Shown here: in pieces, positions 1-12,680 of the stretch | How positions within the stretch are numbered: the first letter of the stretch is position 1 | Layout: the number at the start of each line of letters is the position of its first letter | Assembly (NCBI GenBank): GCA_027627225.1 | Contig: CM051030.1 | Location: forward strand, 27,149,927-27,213,926 | Length of the DNA stretch: 64,000 nt | Reading direction: 5' to 3' | Source of the DNA: Congeria kusceri | Taxonomy: Eukaryota; Mollusca; Bivalvia; Myida; Dreissenidae | Made by a program: the position numbers and the translations under genes | The notes under the pieces: model-generated | The model's input: the letters and a program-made list of their open reading frames with translations, nothing else | What the model was told of the DNA's origin: nothing | The model's database searches: none

Positions 1-97
1 AGTAACTGAGGGTGTATGGAATATACACGTTAAGTGGCAAAGCTCGAGAATGGTATGAAGCCACTGAGGGTGTATATCCTATACACCCTCAGTTACT
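1..97. repeat. Foldback hairpin, cut by the window edge
   Basis: Positions 1-17 are the exact reverse complement of 81-97, and 63-75 can also pair with 81-93. The right arm can therefore form either a long hairpin or a short inner one around a 5-base loop. It is probably the end of a small foldback or TIR element whose left part lies outside the window. Confidence 0.7.
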
Positions 98-1955
98 TAC
101 AGTGTAAAATATATATCTCACCGACTACCGTTCATTGATTACTTTTCATTCGATCTAGATACGCCCCTGTTAGTCATTGAGTAACACATAATTATGCACA
201 ATATGCTTTAATAAAATCATATAAAAAATTGACCGTTCATGGTTCACATTAGTAAATATAATAACATATATTTCAATGTATTTAACAAATTGGAACTGAC
301 TGTAAGTAATTTGCCTACCAAGAAACAGACAGCTACATGTGGACTTACGTCAAAAGTTACGTCATATTTAGATCTAACACAAATGGAGTTTCAAGCAGTA
401 CCTATTGGATTTTTAAGACATTTTCACTACATGTGGAAGTTCAATTAAATGAACATATGGACAGCTGAAATGTAATGTTCATGTGAAAACAGATTTATTA
501 AATTGGATTTATGAAAATATGACAAGAACAAGCCAGTGTTTTGTTCTTGCCATATATACATTTGACACCTTGACAAATAACAATTTTAATCACCGAGTCC
601 AAGGTAAGATTATATCATGTTTATTTAAGCTAGTTACTGAACTTAAGACAGTTTGTTTTCACAGTTTCTGTTAAATTGTATGATATCCATAGTTAAGAAT
701 GAGTATATCTGCCATTTTCTGAAGTCAAGTCAGTTTGTGAAAAGATAACCTAATTCTGCAAGGTATTCAAATTTACCCAGGGCCTATGGTGTAAAGAAAA
801 AAAAACGGTCATGTGACCGCGCTAAGCAAATCGGATTCCGTCATTTATGTAGGAGGTGAGATAGCTCTATAGATAAATATATTTGCACGTCCGTATCGTA
901 TATGCCTAGTTGCGGGGAAGTTCTTAACATCAGAAAACCACGAAAAAACACGGAAACCTACTAAAACTGATGCAAAAGGCTAACTGATTTCCGGTCGAAA
1001 TAAGGCCTTTCGGACCCCAAACAAAGTCGCAATTCAAAGGTAATTGTCAAGACGGTGATACCTTTTCTCGGGTATCAACTTTGTCAGCATGGTTTATGGG
1101 AATTGATGTTAGTTTAAGGAGGTTTCCGTGGGTTTTGTGAGTTTTCGTGCGAACTGAGAGACCGACACCAGCTTAATTATTTTGGAACAGTTCGGCGATT
1201 AAATATGACGCCATCATTATTTATATTAATTGCCAGTATATGTATTTTGCTATCATAACAAATAAAATTATATTTACAACATTAACATCATTATGTAATA
1301 AATACATACGTTCATGTATATTTATTACTGAACGGTTTTATTAAGACAACATTTTACACACATGTGTAATTTTTTGAAGTTATCGAGCGCTGGTACTAAA
1401 GGATTTTCAAAACATAAACGTCCACCAAACATTAGAACGATACAAAGTAAATGCCAATCTGTGGCTATAGAAATCATTGCCCGTATAATGTTACAATTTA
1501 CTATGTTGGGAAAAAAATAGTAAAGACCATGCGTTGTATCAGCAACGAGAGCCACGCTCGTTATATTTCAAAACTAACTTATTTGAGTTTTATTCGGAAA
1601 TTTCATAAAAAGGCTAACATCAGTTATTCGTCGTGATAGACTGTGAAAAAAAATTATTACTGTGTGCAAATTATAAGTTTGTCTCTTGTTTTGGACAAGA
1701 TTTCATTGAAAAGCAAATCCGTAACAGGCTTATTATTTTATTTTGTGTCTATTTTCTCATATTAGTCAATTACGTGCATTAGGGACACGTGTGGGGTTCT
1801 GTAAGAACAGTAGCTTGAAAATATTTTATGGAAAAAATTGAAGAAATACACACAAGTTGAATACTCACGTTTGAAATGTTGACACTGTCGATCCTATTTA
1901 GCTGGTGTCTGTGCGTTATGTTAGCGAGAACCTGGAGGTCCATCGTGTTTCCTAG
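98..1955. other. No gene recognised; possible upstream exons of the receptor
   Basis: AT-rich sequence with only short open frames. A consensus-like donor follows 604 (CAAG, then gtaaga) and the open frame before it ends in phase 1, compatible with the alternative acceptor at 1978. The encoded peptide resembles nothing I know, so it is not called as an exon. Confidence 0.4.
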
Positions 1956-4900
1956 CTTTCTGATTTCTATTGTCCAGACATCTGCAGTTGTGGAAGCGGC
2001 AGTCCCAAGACGGATACATACAATGGCGGAATTATCGGCGGTGCGGTTGCAGGAATAATTGGCGTTGTTACAATAGCCGTCGTCATTTATATATGTCGTA
2101 ATTACCATTTAAAAATTACCAGGAAAGGTACGAAGTACGCTATAGATGTGCTATGTAAGATTCCTAAATGATCATTGTGCAGTGTAGTGTGCATACATGT
2201 ATGGATATTAATGTATGCCTGTGTTTATTAAAATAAATCAGCACCCAGAACAATGCTCATTATAATTGCGAAAAACAATAATTCGACAATGAAGGCCCGA
2301 TGATACAGTATGTTTTAAAATGCACTTATGTAGAATTATAATACTGTTTAATAGTCATGTACTTCCGTTGCAAATTGCATTCACATACCACGGCAGCATA
2401 ATGTTTATCCTGATGGTTGTTTAAAGCTTTAACCACAATTAACGGTGGAATTTGAATTAGAATTATTCCATGCAATAATAATAAGGATCTTGATTACACA
2501 ATAATAATATGTGTTCATATAGTTATATTTACTCAAATGCGCGAAACATTTGTGTAATATAACCTTCGTTGCGTTGGGTTTGTATTTCTACTATTGACCC
2601 ATTATGTTTCACCACGGTGTAGTGTTTATTTTGTTTTTATTTAATTGTCATTGTGCTTTATGTCATTTTCTAGGTTTGCGTTCTGAAGCAATTTATGAAG
2701 GAACTAGGAATAGAGAATTGCATGGTGTGTTTATTTATTATTAAAATAAAATAAATTACTGTATTGATAGTTTCAATAGTTTGGTTACTAGTACGAGATG
2801 CCGGATTAATATGTATTATACATTTTGCTTTTCAGAGATTTATGAAGGACTGTCTGATCCTAGCCGGTAAGATTTAAATTATGATATTTTCCAGTATAAT
2901 GCAATATATTTTCCAGTATAATGCAACAAGGTGTTGAATATATGCATTTTCGTATGTGATTCTGACAATGTAAAGTTCAAAGCGTGTATTGTGCTTTTAT
3001 AAATGCATGTGTCTTTATACTATTAGGAATCAAAATGAAACATCATCTAGCAACTACGAGAATAAATCAGTGCTCGATCAACCACCACAGTACGAATTAC
3101 TAAGTGAGTACTGATTTGTCTTGTAAAGAAATGGACGTGAACACTGTTTGTCAAATGGACATTGGTTGTGGTTAACTGACTTATTTATATAAGCCAAAAA
3201 GCTTCTTTCTTTGTAGTTTGTTTATTTTTTCAGGTGTTTGTTTCATGTATAATGTTAGAACTGAACGCCATCTAATTGTCTACATCGTGTGTTATATACA
3301 CTACGTCATGCTAGAAGCGTTGAAACGCTTCAATGGCTATACATTTTGTTAACTAGTTGTATTCACTTTTTTTCAGACAACGAGCGGAGGTGAGAACTGA
3401 ATTTCTATACTTAGTAGTTATATGCATACACTGGTAAATAACACCTTTTTGTATTAACGAAATAATACAAATGTAATTCATTTCTGTCTAATGCACGTTT
3501 ATTTTTGAACGGCACAACAGGGCACACTAACATTATACAGCAGTGATTTACCTTGTTACTTGTAAGAAGTGTCAGAAACAACTTGTAAGAAGTGTCAGAA
3601 ACAATATATTTGCCAGACAAAACAAAATGTAGTTAATGAATGAACAGTTATAAGTTTGATATAAAACATTTTCCTCAAACATTAACCAATGTTTCTGAAC
3701 AGTTTAACCATCCTGTTCATAGTCTTTGTGATTTTTTTTCATGCCTATAGACCTATAAAGTTCATAATAATTGGCAAAAGCTTTTAAAGAAACTAAATGG
3801 TACACGTTCTTGGAACTACCAATCCATATGGAATGAATTCAAACGTTTCATTTTAATTCACTTTGTGCACTATGGAAATCCAATAGTCTGTTTTAATAAT
3901 ACATATGTGTTTTATAGTCAATACTGGTCTCTCTATATTCTTTTTTTATTTGCATCTTACCAGTATTATTGCATCATATTGTATCCTATTTAACAAATAT
4001 AGCGCAAACTATGTCATATTTTGACGTTGCCGTTGACGTCTGATGACGTCGATGTCATTTCCTGTTTATAATAACAAATCTGATGAAGGCCAACATTGCT
4101 GAAACTTTCTTCAGTTATAAATTCGTATACATTCGTATAAATATAACTTCCTAGTTGAAGTTGGACTTCTTTTTTTCATCACTTACACAAACGTTATAAA
4201 TACATACATGACATTTTTCAGAAATTGCAATGAATATTCGTCAGTCCAAAGTTCGACAGATGCATCGTACGACAACATCATTGCAATGACAAGCCTGAGT
4301 GATATCGGTAGGCATATACTTTTTTTTTTTATTCACTAGAGCATAGGTCGCCGCCGGTTTATAATGCCATAATTTATCAAATTACTGCCAAAACTCACCA
4401 AGTAATTGTCTTACGCTTTCGAAACATTAACGCTTGAAGTGATGCAGAAAATAAAAGCTGTTATGCTTACACTTGATTGTTTGTAAAGTAATATATCCAC
4501 AGCTAGTTTAGATTGTGGTTTGTGTAGTTCTTTTAAGAGTAACACAACGACTAAATGGATACGTAAGTGGATGAAGTTACCTAGGGCCATGCGTTTTGCC
4601 ATAGTTAATAATATTGTATTAAACTGGATTTGAGAACAGACAAAAGATTTGTACGTTTGATTGGTTTATGTGTTTATCGTTTTGTTCTGTTTGTGGAGAT
4701 GGGGCCATAGAAGAAACATAGCAATGGCAAGTTCAATTGTTAAGTAGAATTACTTATCTTGGAGGTGGTATGGGCTGTACGGGTGCATCCAGCTCTTCAT
4801 GTGCTATGTAGTTATGAAATTGAACTCCAAGATGTGAAATGTTTATACAAATCATAAATAGTAATATATTTTTTTGCTCGGTGTTTCAGTATTCAGATTT

Positions 4901-5617
4901 ACAAATTATCACAATACGGCAATATTTAGTACATTTTATATTTAGGACAAATGTTTACAAGCTCCGAGTTTCACTTTGAAACATTCGTTCGAATATATGT
5001 GCCTGTTAACGGGTACGTTATGGATACAAAATAAATAGTGCAAGTTCTAGGCACTGTGGAATGGACGACACAAACATGCAGTTACAAGCAGAACGATACC
5101 ATGTGTTAAGTTTTCGCGATTACATATCAATACATTAATTGTATTCAAAATAAATATGTTGCATAATAATATTAAAATATTAACACTTTCGGTAAAAATA
5201 TGTTTGCACCTGTCTTTATTAATGGAGAGATTTGAATGTGAGATTAAATGTTTGTATTTTATACGATTGATGCTTTTATCTGAAATATAAACAATATATA
5301 TATGAGGCGTGTCGTGGCAAAACCGAGCTTAATGCATGTGCGTAAAGTGTCGTCCCGGATCAATCTGTGCAGTTTGCACATTTTGATCCGGGACGGATAA
5401 GTTTCCGCCTACAGTGGATTTATAATCAACAGAAACTTCCTTAAAACAGAAAATACCATAAAAGTGGAAACTGTCGTCCCGGATCAGCCTGTCCACTCAT
5501 GCATTAAGCCCGGTTTTCCCAAGAAGTGCCTCAATTATATAATACATTGACTTATATAAAATGCAGTTTTTTTTTACTGTTTCAGAAACGTACATAAACA
5601 CACGAACCAACATGTGA
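1956..5617 (+). CDS. Single-pass membrane receptor, 3' exons with tyrosine-rich tail (5' end missing)
   Basis: Seven exons are read from splice sites and frame: 1956 (or 1978)-2127, 2674-2724, 2836-2866, 3027-3103, 3377-3389, 4222-4307 and 5586-5617 (stop TGA at 5615). Every intron is GT-AG and every junction keeps the frame (phases 1,1,2,1,2,1), which is unlikely by chance. The first exon encodes a short Cys-rich juxtamembrane stretch (CPDICSCGSG) and a hydrophobic segment starting IIGGAVAGIIGVVTIAVV, then a basic stop-transfer stretch (CRNYHLKITRK). The roughly 80-residue tail carries seven spaced tyrosines: AIYEG, EIYEG, NYENK, QYELL, EYSSV, SYDNI and TYINT. Three fit pYxN (Grb2-type SH2) and three fit Yxx[LVI]. 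One exon is only 13 bp. The ectodomain is not recognised here, so ligand and family are unknown; phosphotyrosine signalling is inferred. A MITE sits in the last intron. Confidence 0.75.
5304..5532. mobile_element. MITE, palindromic family copy 1
   Basis: A 229-bp element begins GAGGCGTGTCGTGGC and ends with GTGCCTC. The inner end motif aaaaccg(a/g)gcttaatgcatg is inverted at both ends, and an internal palindrome surrounds the gatccgggac motifs. It shares its whole structure with 49911-50147. I recall this family as abundant in dreissenid mussels (memory, not checked). It lies inside the last intron of the receptor gene. Confidence 0.75.
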
Positions 5618-6180
5618 AGCAAATCGTGGAGTCAAGCGACTTAACACTTAAATGAAGCTTTGCATATACATTAATGACGATTAAACTATGGAATTGCTAG
5701 AAGGAAACTCAAGGACATGGACTTTAATGACCTGTACATTGTAGTACAATTTGACGATACATTTACCACGCATGCACTGTTTATGAATACATTCGACTAA
5801 GTTTTGCACTATCTAGCTATTGTGTCTGCAAATGCGACACATGTATTAAAATTGTGAATTGTTGAACATGTAAATGTGAAAACAGTTCCTGTTAATTACA
5901 TGTGTAACTTCTATGTAACATATCTCTATTAGTTATACAAAGATATTCAGAATTGTTGCTTAATGGCGATAGTTAAACATTATATAATATATAGTCTGTT
6001 CTCTCGTATAAAAAAATGTCTTGTGTAAATAACTTTTAGGAAAATATCACTGCATTGCAACTAACATTGTTATACGCTTACAGTTATAAATGTATATGAT
6101 ATTGTATATGCAATTATTATTTACATATTCCTAAGTCAAGTAAGTTTGTATTGTTATGTCCGGGAGGTGACGTCGGGGAT
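5618..6180 (+). other. Probable 3' UTR of the receptor, then non-coding
   Basis: AT-rich sequence after the receptor stop codon. An ATTAAA hexamer at 5845-5850 is a candidate polyadenylation signal. No other gene is seen. Confidence 0.4.
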
Positions 6181-6186
6181 ATATAG

Positions 6187-7180
6187 TTATCGCTTCATCA
6201 GTCCGTCTGTCCTTCCGTCCCGCTTTTTGTGCGGAGCATAGCTCCAGTAGTATTGAAAGAATTCAAATGATACTTCATATAATGATAGAGGACAATGAGA
6301 GAACGTGCAGAGTGTATGGACCATAACTATTTCTTCAATATTTACGGAGTTATTGCCTTTTGTTTGATATTCTTGTGTGGAGAAAACTCCATTAGCATTC
6401 AAGGGATTCAATGAAACGTCATATACTGATAGAGAACAATGAGAGGACGTGCAGAGTACAAGGACTATAATTCTTTCTTCAATATTTACGGAATTATTGC
6501 CCTTTATTTAATTTTCTTGTAGGGATTATAACTCGAAAATTGTTGAAATGATACAAGTGATACTTCATGTAATGGTACAGGACAATTAGAGGAAATGCAG
6601 AGTACAAAGACCATAACTCTTTCTTCAATAGTTACGCAGTTATTGACCTTAATTTTCTCGTGCAGAGCATTACTCTCTAAGTATTGAAGGGATTTAAAAT
6701 GAAAACACATGTATTGATAGAGGACATTGAGAGGAAGTGCAGAGTACAATGACCATAACTCTTTCTTCAATATATTTGCAGTTATTGCAGATGACTTATT
6801 TTTTGTGCTGACATTAACTACATAGTGTAATATCCTTACGCGGAGCATAACTCGAACATTATTGAAGTTGATACTTCATATAATAATATAGGGCTTTAAT
6901 ATAGGGCTTCATGAGAATGTGCAGAGTACACACAATATAACTCATTCTTCAATATTTATGGAGTTATTCCCCTTTAATTTCTTGTTTGGAGCATAACTCT
7001 ATTCGTATTGAAGGGATTTACAATACAACCACAAAATAGTGATACAGGATGTTGCAAGGAAAAGCTGAGTTAAAGGACCATAACTCGTTCTACAATAGTT
7101 TTGGAGTAATTGTGCGGTGTATAACTCGTGAAGTATTGAAGGGTTTCAAATGTCTATCTACTTCAAATGTCTTTCTTCTA
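6187..7180. repeat. Degenerate tandem array, unit about 130-150 bp
   Basis: At least six diverged units share phrases such as gagcataactc, attgaagggatt, gatagaggacaatgagag, gtgcagagtac, ccataactctttcttcaat and gttattgcccttt. The short open frames over it follow the repeat and are not genes. Similar arrays are common in bivalve genomes. Confidence 0.75.
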
Positions 7181-7261
7181 TCTGAACATGTCTCCGGGGG
7201 CATTCGTCACGTACAGTTACAACGATTGTTGTTTCCGGTAGCCATAACTAATCAATGCTAA

Positions 7262-8372
7262 AACATAAATTTTCAAAAAACAACAGTTTTGGAATCATAT
7301 AAAAGCTACATGTAAGCTAGTATGGTTATCTTAAGATAGTTTTAACTACTAAGGAACTGCTATATAAATTCGGGTCAAACTTTTAACTACGTTTTTGAAC
7401 AGCTTGTTTAAGTCGGTGAATCCAATCAAATAAATTTAATGGTCACCGTTTGCGAACCGTAAGTACTATGTATACGCTGTATCAAATCCGTATATTAACA
7501 TACATTTTCTAACAAATAAAAACATGCTGGAGAGCCGGATCACCCATTAAAAAAAAACTTTTTAATCGATTACGTGTACTATCTATAAGAGTAAGAAACA
7601 TTTAATGTGCCGGTATACTTAAGTCTCTATGAATCACGTGAGACTACAAAAATTTAAACTAACTACCCATAGTCCAGGTATAGTACAACTATAACGACAT
7701 TAATTACCTCCACCAAATAGGTTCCTGATCCAACTCGAAAATAAGCACATTGTAGTTGACTTCATTTATGACTTTGTAAATAAGGTAAACACATTTTATA
7801 GTTGCAACTGTTTCGTACTATTTCATACACAAAAAAGAACATTACAAGACAGCCTTGGTCGTCTGATGTTTGTTTACACTCTTCGTACTAGCAATACAAA
7901 AAACCTTACTATAGTGAAATTATAGGAGCACTTAAGTGTTTAAGTAATGTCATTGTATATATATTTAGTACTCCAAATCTTATTTCGTTATTTAATTATG
8001 ACTTTAAAGACAAACTGCCTTCTAAACTGCATGTACATCAAATTTGTTCACAACTTCTTCCCGATTTTTGTACATGCATGTCAATCTGCACTCCTCCTAA
8101 TATTTATCCTGTAATGTTATTGATATATTTCCGAACGTACGTTCTTCGTTTGTAAAGAACCGATCGACTTTTAACTTATTTTTGCATGAAAGAAAACACT
8201 GATCGTGACTTTCTTGTACACTATTCATAATTATTATATATGATATGTGAAGGACACACATTCATTTATAAGTCACACTTTTCAGGATTTTAAGAAACCG
8301 TTGGGAACCATAAACTTTGTAGTACGAACATTTACAAGTACTTCACAATGATACGATCTTCGTTCGAATTCG
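7262..8372. other. No gene recognised
   Basis: AT-rich unique-looking sequence with no convincing open frame, splice pair or RNA gene. Confidence 0.4.
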
Positions 8373-8376
8373 TTAA

Positions 8377-8850
8377 AGTGACTTGTTCACAGATTGACGA
8401 ATTAACAATTTTTCAGATTCCAAAAATAAAAGAACAGTGAATACAAGGGAGCAATATAATACAACGAACCTAGAAATATACTGTAAAAACAGTTTTGTTT
8501 ATGAGTAATCATCCTTTGAAATTGATAAAATTATAAAGCGTTTGTAACGCTAAACAATGAATAATTTGGAGCATTTCTGTTGTTTTCGTTGAAATATTTC
8601 ACAACACGTGGAGCACTTACATAAATTAAATAATGCAGGGTGACTTATAGAAGTGGCCGAGTTCTTAAGGCGATAGCCGTTTAATCCGAAGGTCCCAGGT
8701 TTGAAACCCGTTGGGACCTTTTTTCTGTGTTTTTTTTCTTAATATTTGTCTAGTTATTATAATTGTGTTTTTAGTTCCGATGCTTAAATCTGTCAAGTTA
8801 GTACATTTAATGGCATACTTAAAAATGCGAAAATCTGTGAACAAGTCCCT
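8377..8850 (+). mobile_element. TTAA-flanked TIR element with a tRNA-like module (copy A)
   Basis: The left end is AGTGACTTGTTCACAG preceded by TTAA (8373-8376). The right end is the inverted form CTGTGAACAAGTCCCT, followed by TCAA. The interior matches copy D (47203-47658) in order: a gaaattg..ataaagcgtttgtaacgc block at about 8519-8551, a tRNA-like unit, a T-rich stretch, and a block near ..aaaaatgcgaaaatctg before the right end. No protein is encoded, so this is a non-autonomous element. Confidence 0.75.
8653..8726 (+). ncRNA. tRNA-Ser/Leu-like module inside element A (not a functional tRNA)
   Basis: It contains an A-box-like stretch GTGGCCGAGTTCTTAAGGC typical of class II tRNAs and a B-box-like GGTTTGAAACCC, followed by a T-run (pol III terminator-like). 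There is no good 3' acceptor strand and the anticodon arm is degraded, so it is a tRNA-derived promoter or SINE head rather than a working tRNA. Confidence 0.55.
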
Positions 8851-8854
8851 TCAA

Positions 8855-9700
8855 GTGTTAATTGTGAAATGGGATTTTTGATGCATTTACACACATAATA
8901 TTTATCAATACATAATGTATCATCAGCAACAACTACAACAACAGCAACAAAAACACATTACAAAAACACAGTGTCTTTGCAGTCCGAGTTACCCTCTCTA
9001 AAATAAATACAAACCACGGCGATCAGAAACAGTATTTCAACTGATGATAACTATTAAGTTTCTTATATTTGCGTTTATAGATACTAAAAACGGATGTATG
9101 CTTGTGCCTTTATATAAATTGCATACATATTGGAGATTGGTTCAATTCTAAATCAACATTTTCAATGAAACAACATCAACGCCACCAACGACAATGCAAC
9201 ATTGAAATTATACAACGAACAATACTTCCGATTGAATTTGAACAATTGACCAATACATGTGTCTACTAGGATATGGAACAACAGTAATCGGCATAAATTT
9301 AAAGAGGATATTTGTTGATTTCCGAGTAAGATCGCATTTTACTTGACGAGTGTTCATAGAAAATGATTTTTTCATAAGGGGAAATAAAATTCAATCTTAC
9401 ACTGAAATCATCTCATTTTCGTTTTTCCTCTTTTGGACAATAACTAAAGAAAATAAGCTTAAACGTCACAAACTTCGTGCATTCTGACGCCATAAAAATG
9501 ACGTAATAAATGATTTCAAAACTGTCACTCGTTAGTATGGTGGGAAAAAAGAGCCATATTTTGCTAAAGTTTAATTTTGTTGAATTTTATATTGTGTTTA
9601 ATGTAAACACATGCATGTAAGTACTGTACATGTATATACAAAGGTTGTAAACTATTACTTGTAGATCGATGCTATGCATGGAACAATAATCCGTTTTATG
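8855..9700. other. No gene recognised
   Basis: AT-rich sequence with short CA/AAC-rich patches around 8925-8960. No coding or RNA gene is supported. Confidence 0.4.
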
Positions 9701-9704
9701 TTAT

Positions 9705-9815
9705 GTTTTCACTGCAGTGATAATATAAAATCTTATATTTTCACTGCTCCAACAGTGAAAATATATAATATTATTTCACCAATAAAATTCGATCTTCACT
9801 GAAAAGCATATAATA
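9705..9815. repeat. Hairpin-rich foldback repeat
   Basis: A strong hairpin has arms tatattttcactg and cagtgaaaatata (about 9734-9765) around a six-base loop, next to a second palindrome tcactgcagtga. A related phrase (ataaaattcaatcttacactgaaa) occurs near 9385, so a larger diverged TIR element from about 9380 to 9815 is possible. Confidence 0.5.
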
Positions 9816-10159
9816 AATACAAGTATTGTGTACATTTGGGATAGGCAGGAGGTTGTCACTTGCAGAATATGTCAAAAAGAATGTCTGGCCTTAAAATTAT
9901 TTTTTTTACGCGGAGTTATTATGATGACACAACTACATCATTTGTCCGCAACAACCATTGTAAAATCTTACAGTCAACACATTATTACATACACTGAAAT
10001 TTGATTTACGACTTATAGATGATCATTAAATGTATTTTGTATAACCTTAAACATTGAACGTCGAATGAACTTCATTTAAATGATTTGTTTTCAATATTGT
10101 TCGAAGTGGGCCCAATGTGTCATGTGTAGGACACAAGATAGCGTCGCCCTTACTTGTAG

Positions 10160-10400
10160 CCCCGAAAAAATGCTGGCATGAACAACGCCAGAGTGTTAAA
10201 GAGTCGCTCTTTCGTCTTGTTGCCATGATACGCGGGCATAAACAACGTCAGAGTATCAATCTGCCGCCCATTCGTCTTAACACGCTTCATGAAAAACGAC
10301 AGGGAATTAATATGTTGCCAGTCTTGTCACCCAAACCACACGCCGGCACGAACACGTAGAAATGTAGTAATATGCTGCCCTTTTGTTCCTTTGACCCGCC
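10160..10400. repeat. Short tandem repeat, unit about 65 bp
   Basis: About four diverged units share the order gcatgaacaacg(c/t)cagagt, gtc/ccgcc(c)..ttcgtctt and ccatgatacgcgg. The 80-codon open frame across it is a by-product of the repeat. Confidence 0.5.
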
Positions 10401-11086
10401 AACCCGACTACATGTAACCAATGCGTGTCTGTCTTTCGACTTATCGCCTTCCAGTATATCTATGCAACACTTGGTTACGACAGCACGTTTGGACAGTTAG
10501 TACCAAATTGGGTTTGAATTATTGTGACATTGTACACAATAAAAAGAAAAGTCTAGTGTTTATTGCTATTTTCTGACCATTAGAAAACTTATGTTTGTCA
10601 ATACAATTTCAACAAAACATTGACAACATTACAAAGTAAACCTATACCTGTACATTAGTTTGTAGGTTAACTATAATATTCTATTTGAATCAAACGGTTT
10701 ATGTTTGTCTTTATATTATATACAGCTGAACCTCGTTATTTCGAACTCGGTTAAGTCGAATTTCCGGTTAAGTCGAAGTAGAGACAAACGCCCGATTCTC
10801 GTTCTTCTTATTTCTTATACAATATTTTTGTTTATCTCAAAGTTTTTAACTCAAATTATCGGATAAGTTGAAAAAAAAATGAACTCCCTACCTGTATTTT
10901 CACACGTATAAGTGTTTGTTTATTTCGAAGTGTCAACACATTCCTCAGCTCAAACCCGATACTAAAACCTAATTGCAGACCCCTGTCAAAGTTTTTCACA
11001 CATTGCAAACATGTTAGCCCGTGTTCGCTAAGTAATTCTTTGATCTGGGTTGCGTGCTATTTAATTTAATTATCATTTGTTAATTG

Positions 11087-11239
11087 ATGGCGACATCACA
11101 TGAAGCATTGGCGGGATACAGAACAGTCATCAGATTCCTCGAGCAGCTGCTACGTGCCGAAAATATGATCAACATATTTGATGACATCGACCGCTTTATT
11201 AAAAAAAGATTTCTGCTAAACACCCTCTCCAAACGGTAA
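11087..11239 (+). pseudogene. Tigger/pogo transposase C-terminal remnant
   Basis: A 50-codon open frame begins MATSHEALAGYRTVIRFLEQ and continues with an acidic/hydrophobic FDDIDRFIKKRF stretch to TAA. The pattern (an EAL..Y..VIRFLEQ helix followed by a helix with D/E and I/L) matches the C-terminal tail that follows the DDE domain in Tigger/jerky-type transposases, and the piece sits inside the matching TIRs. The DDE core and DNA-binding domain are missing. Assignment rests on motif memory and context. Confidence 0.5.
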
Positions 11240-11479
11240 GACAAAACGTTGTTAATAACTACAAATCTGTCCACAGACACGGATGCCTCCACCAATGCAG
11301 CCTGTTATATGGCCCCGCTCTGTCTATATGCATACACAATATTTTGCTAAAGGAGAATTGTCATTTTATATTGTACTTTCTACAATTGTATTATCTTATT
11401 CTGTGCAGTAAGTTGAGGCATCACAAATTCCCAACCTATAGTTTAAGTCCTAAAAAAACTATAAATTTTAACATTTATA

Positions 11480-12680
11480 CATATACTTGATTTTTTACCT
11501 ATAAATATGACCTTGATCTTGGGCCAAGGCACATGTTTCTTGCACGCGACACACCGCCTCATTATGCTTATCACTTGTGCCATGCTATTTGAAATTCCTT
11601 CCCCGCTTGACATAATTATGCTCTGGACAGGGTCTATCGCTAAAAATTTTATATTTGACATTTGAACTTAAAGTGTGACCTTGATTTTTGGACCATGTTC
11701 AACAATTGTGCAAAGTTATTTGAAATACATTTATTGCTTGACAAAATGATGCTCCAGACAGGATCTATGACTTAAGTTATTGTATTTGACCTTAATGTGT
11801 GGTCTGGACCTTGGACCAAGAGACATGGTTCTTACGCGCAACACACCGTCTCAACATGCTCAGCACTTCTGCGAAGTTTTTTGAAATTCCTTCCCCGCTG
11901 GACAACATTAAGCTCCGGACCGGGTCTATGGCTTAAATTCTTATAGTTAACCTTTGACCTTGAAGTATGACCTTGACCTTGGACCTAGGGACAAAGTTCT
12001 TGCGCGCGATACACTGCCTCATAAGGCTCATCCATTGTGCCAAGTTATTTTAAAATCCTCTAATGCAGGACAAAATTATGCTCCAAACAGGGTCTATGGC
12101 TTAAGTTCTCATATTTGACTTTTGACCTTTTATTGTGACCTTGACCTTGAATCTATGGATCTTGTTCTTGCGCGCGACACACCACCTCACCATGCTTAAA
12201 TCTTGGGCCAAGTTTTTTGAAAATCCTCTAATGCTGGACAACATTATGCTCCGGACAGTGTCTATGGCTAAAATTCTTATCTTTGACCTCTAAGTTTGAC
12301 CTTGAGATTGGATCTGGAGACTTGGATTTTGCGCGCGACAAACCGTCTCACTATGCTTAACGATTGTGCCAAGTTATTCGAAATTCCTTCAGTGCTGGAC
12401 AAAATGATGCTCCACACAGGGTATATGGCTTGAATTCTTATATTTCACCATTGACCTTTAAGTGTGACCTTGACCTTGAACCTAGGGACATGGTTCTTGC
12501 GCGCGACACACCGTATCAACATCCTTAGCACTGCTGCTTAGTAACTTGAAATTACTTCCCCGCCGGACAAAATTATGTTCATACGTGCACAAGCATGTAC
12601 ACACGTACATAGGTACGTACCCACGGACAGGGTAAACTCTATATGCCCTCCCCATCATTGACGGTGGGTGCATAAAAACT
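11480..12680 (-). repeat. Tandem array (gaccttgacc family) with hairpin cap
   Basis: About six to seven units of 160-170 bp repeat (ca)tggttcttgcgcgcgacacaccg, ccaagttatttgaaat, ttatgctccggacagggtctatgg and tgtgaccttgacctt. It ends at a hairpin atgccctcccc..ggtgggtgcat (12647-12677). It is the reverse complement of the array at 23461-26350, which has the same hairpin cap. It is nested inside the pogo-like element. Confidence 0.8.

Noticed and set aside
483..604. Possible exon ending at a consensus donor (CAAG, gtaaga)
   Set aside because: Phase would fit the receptor's alternative acceptor, but the peptide has no signal peptide or domain and no acceptor is clear.
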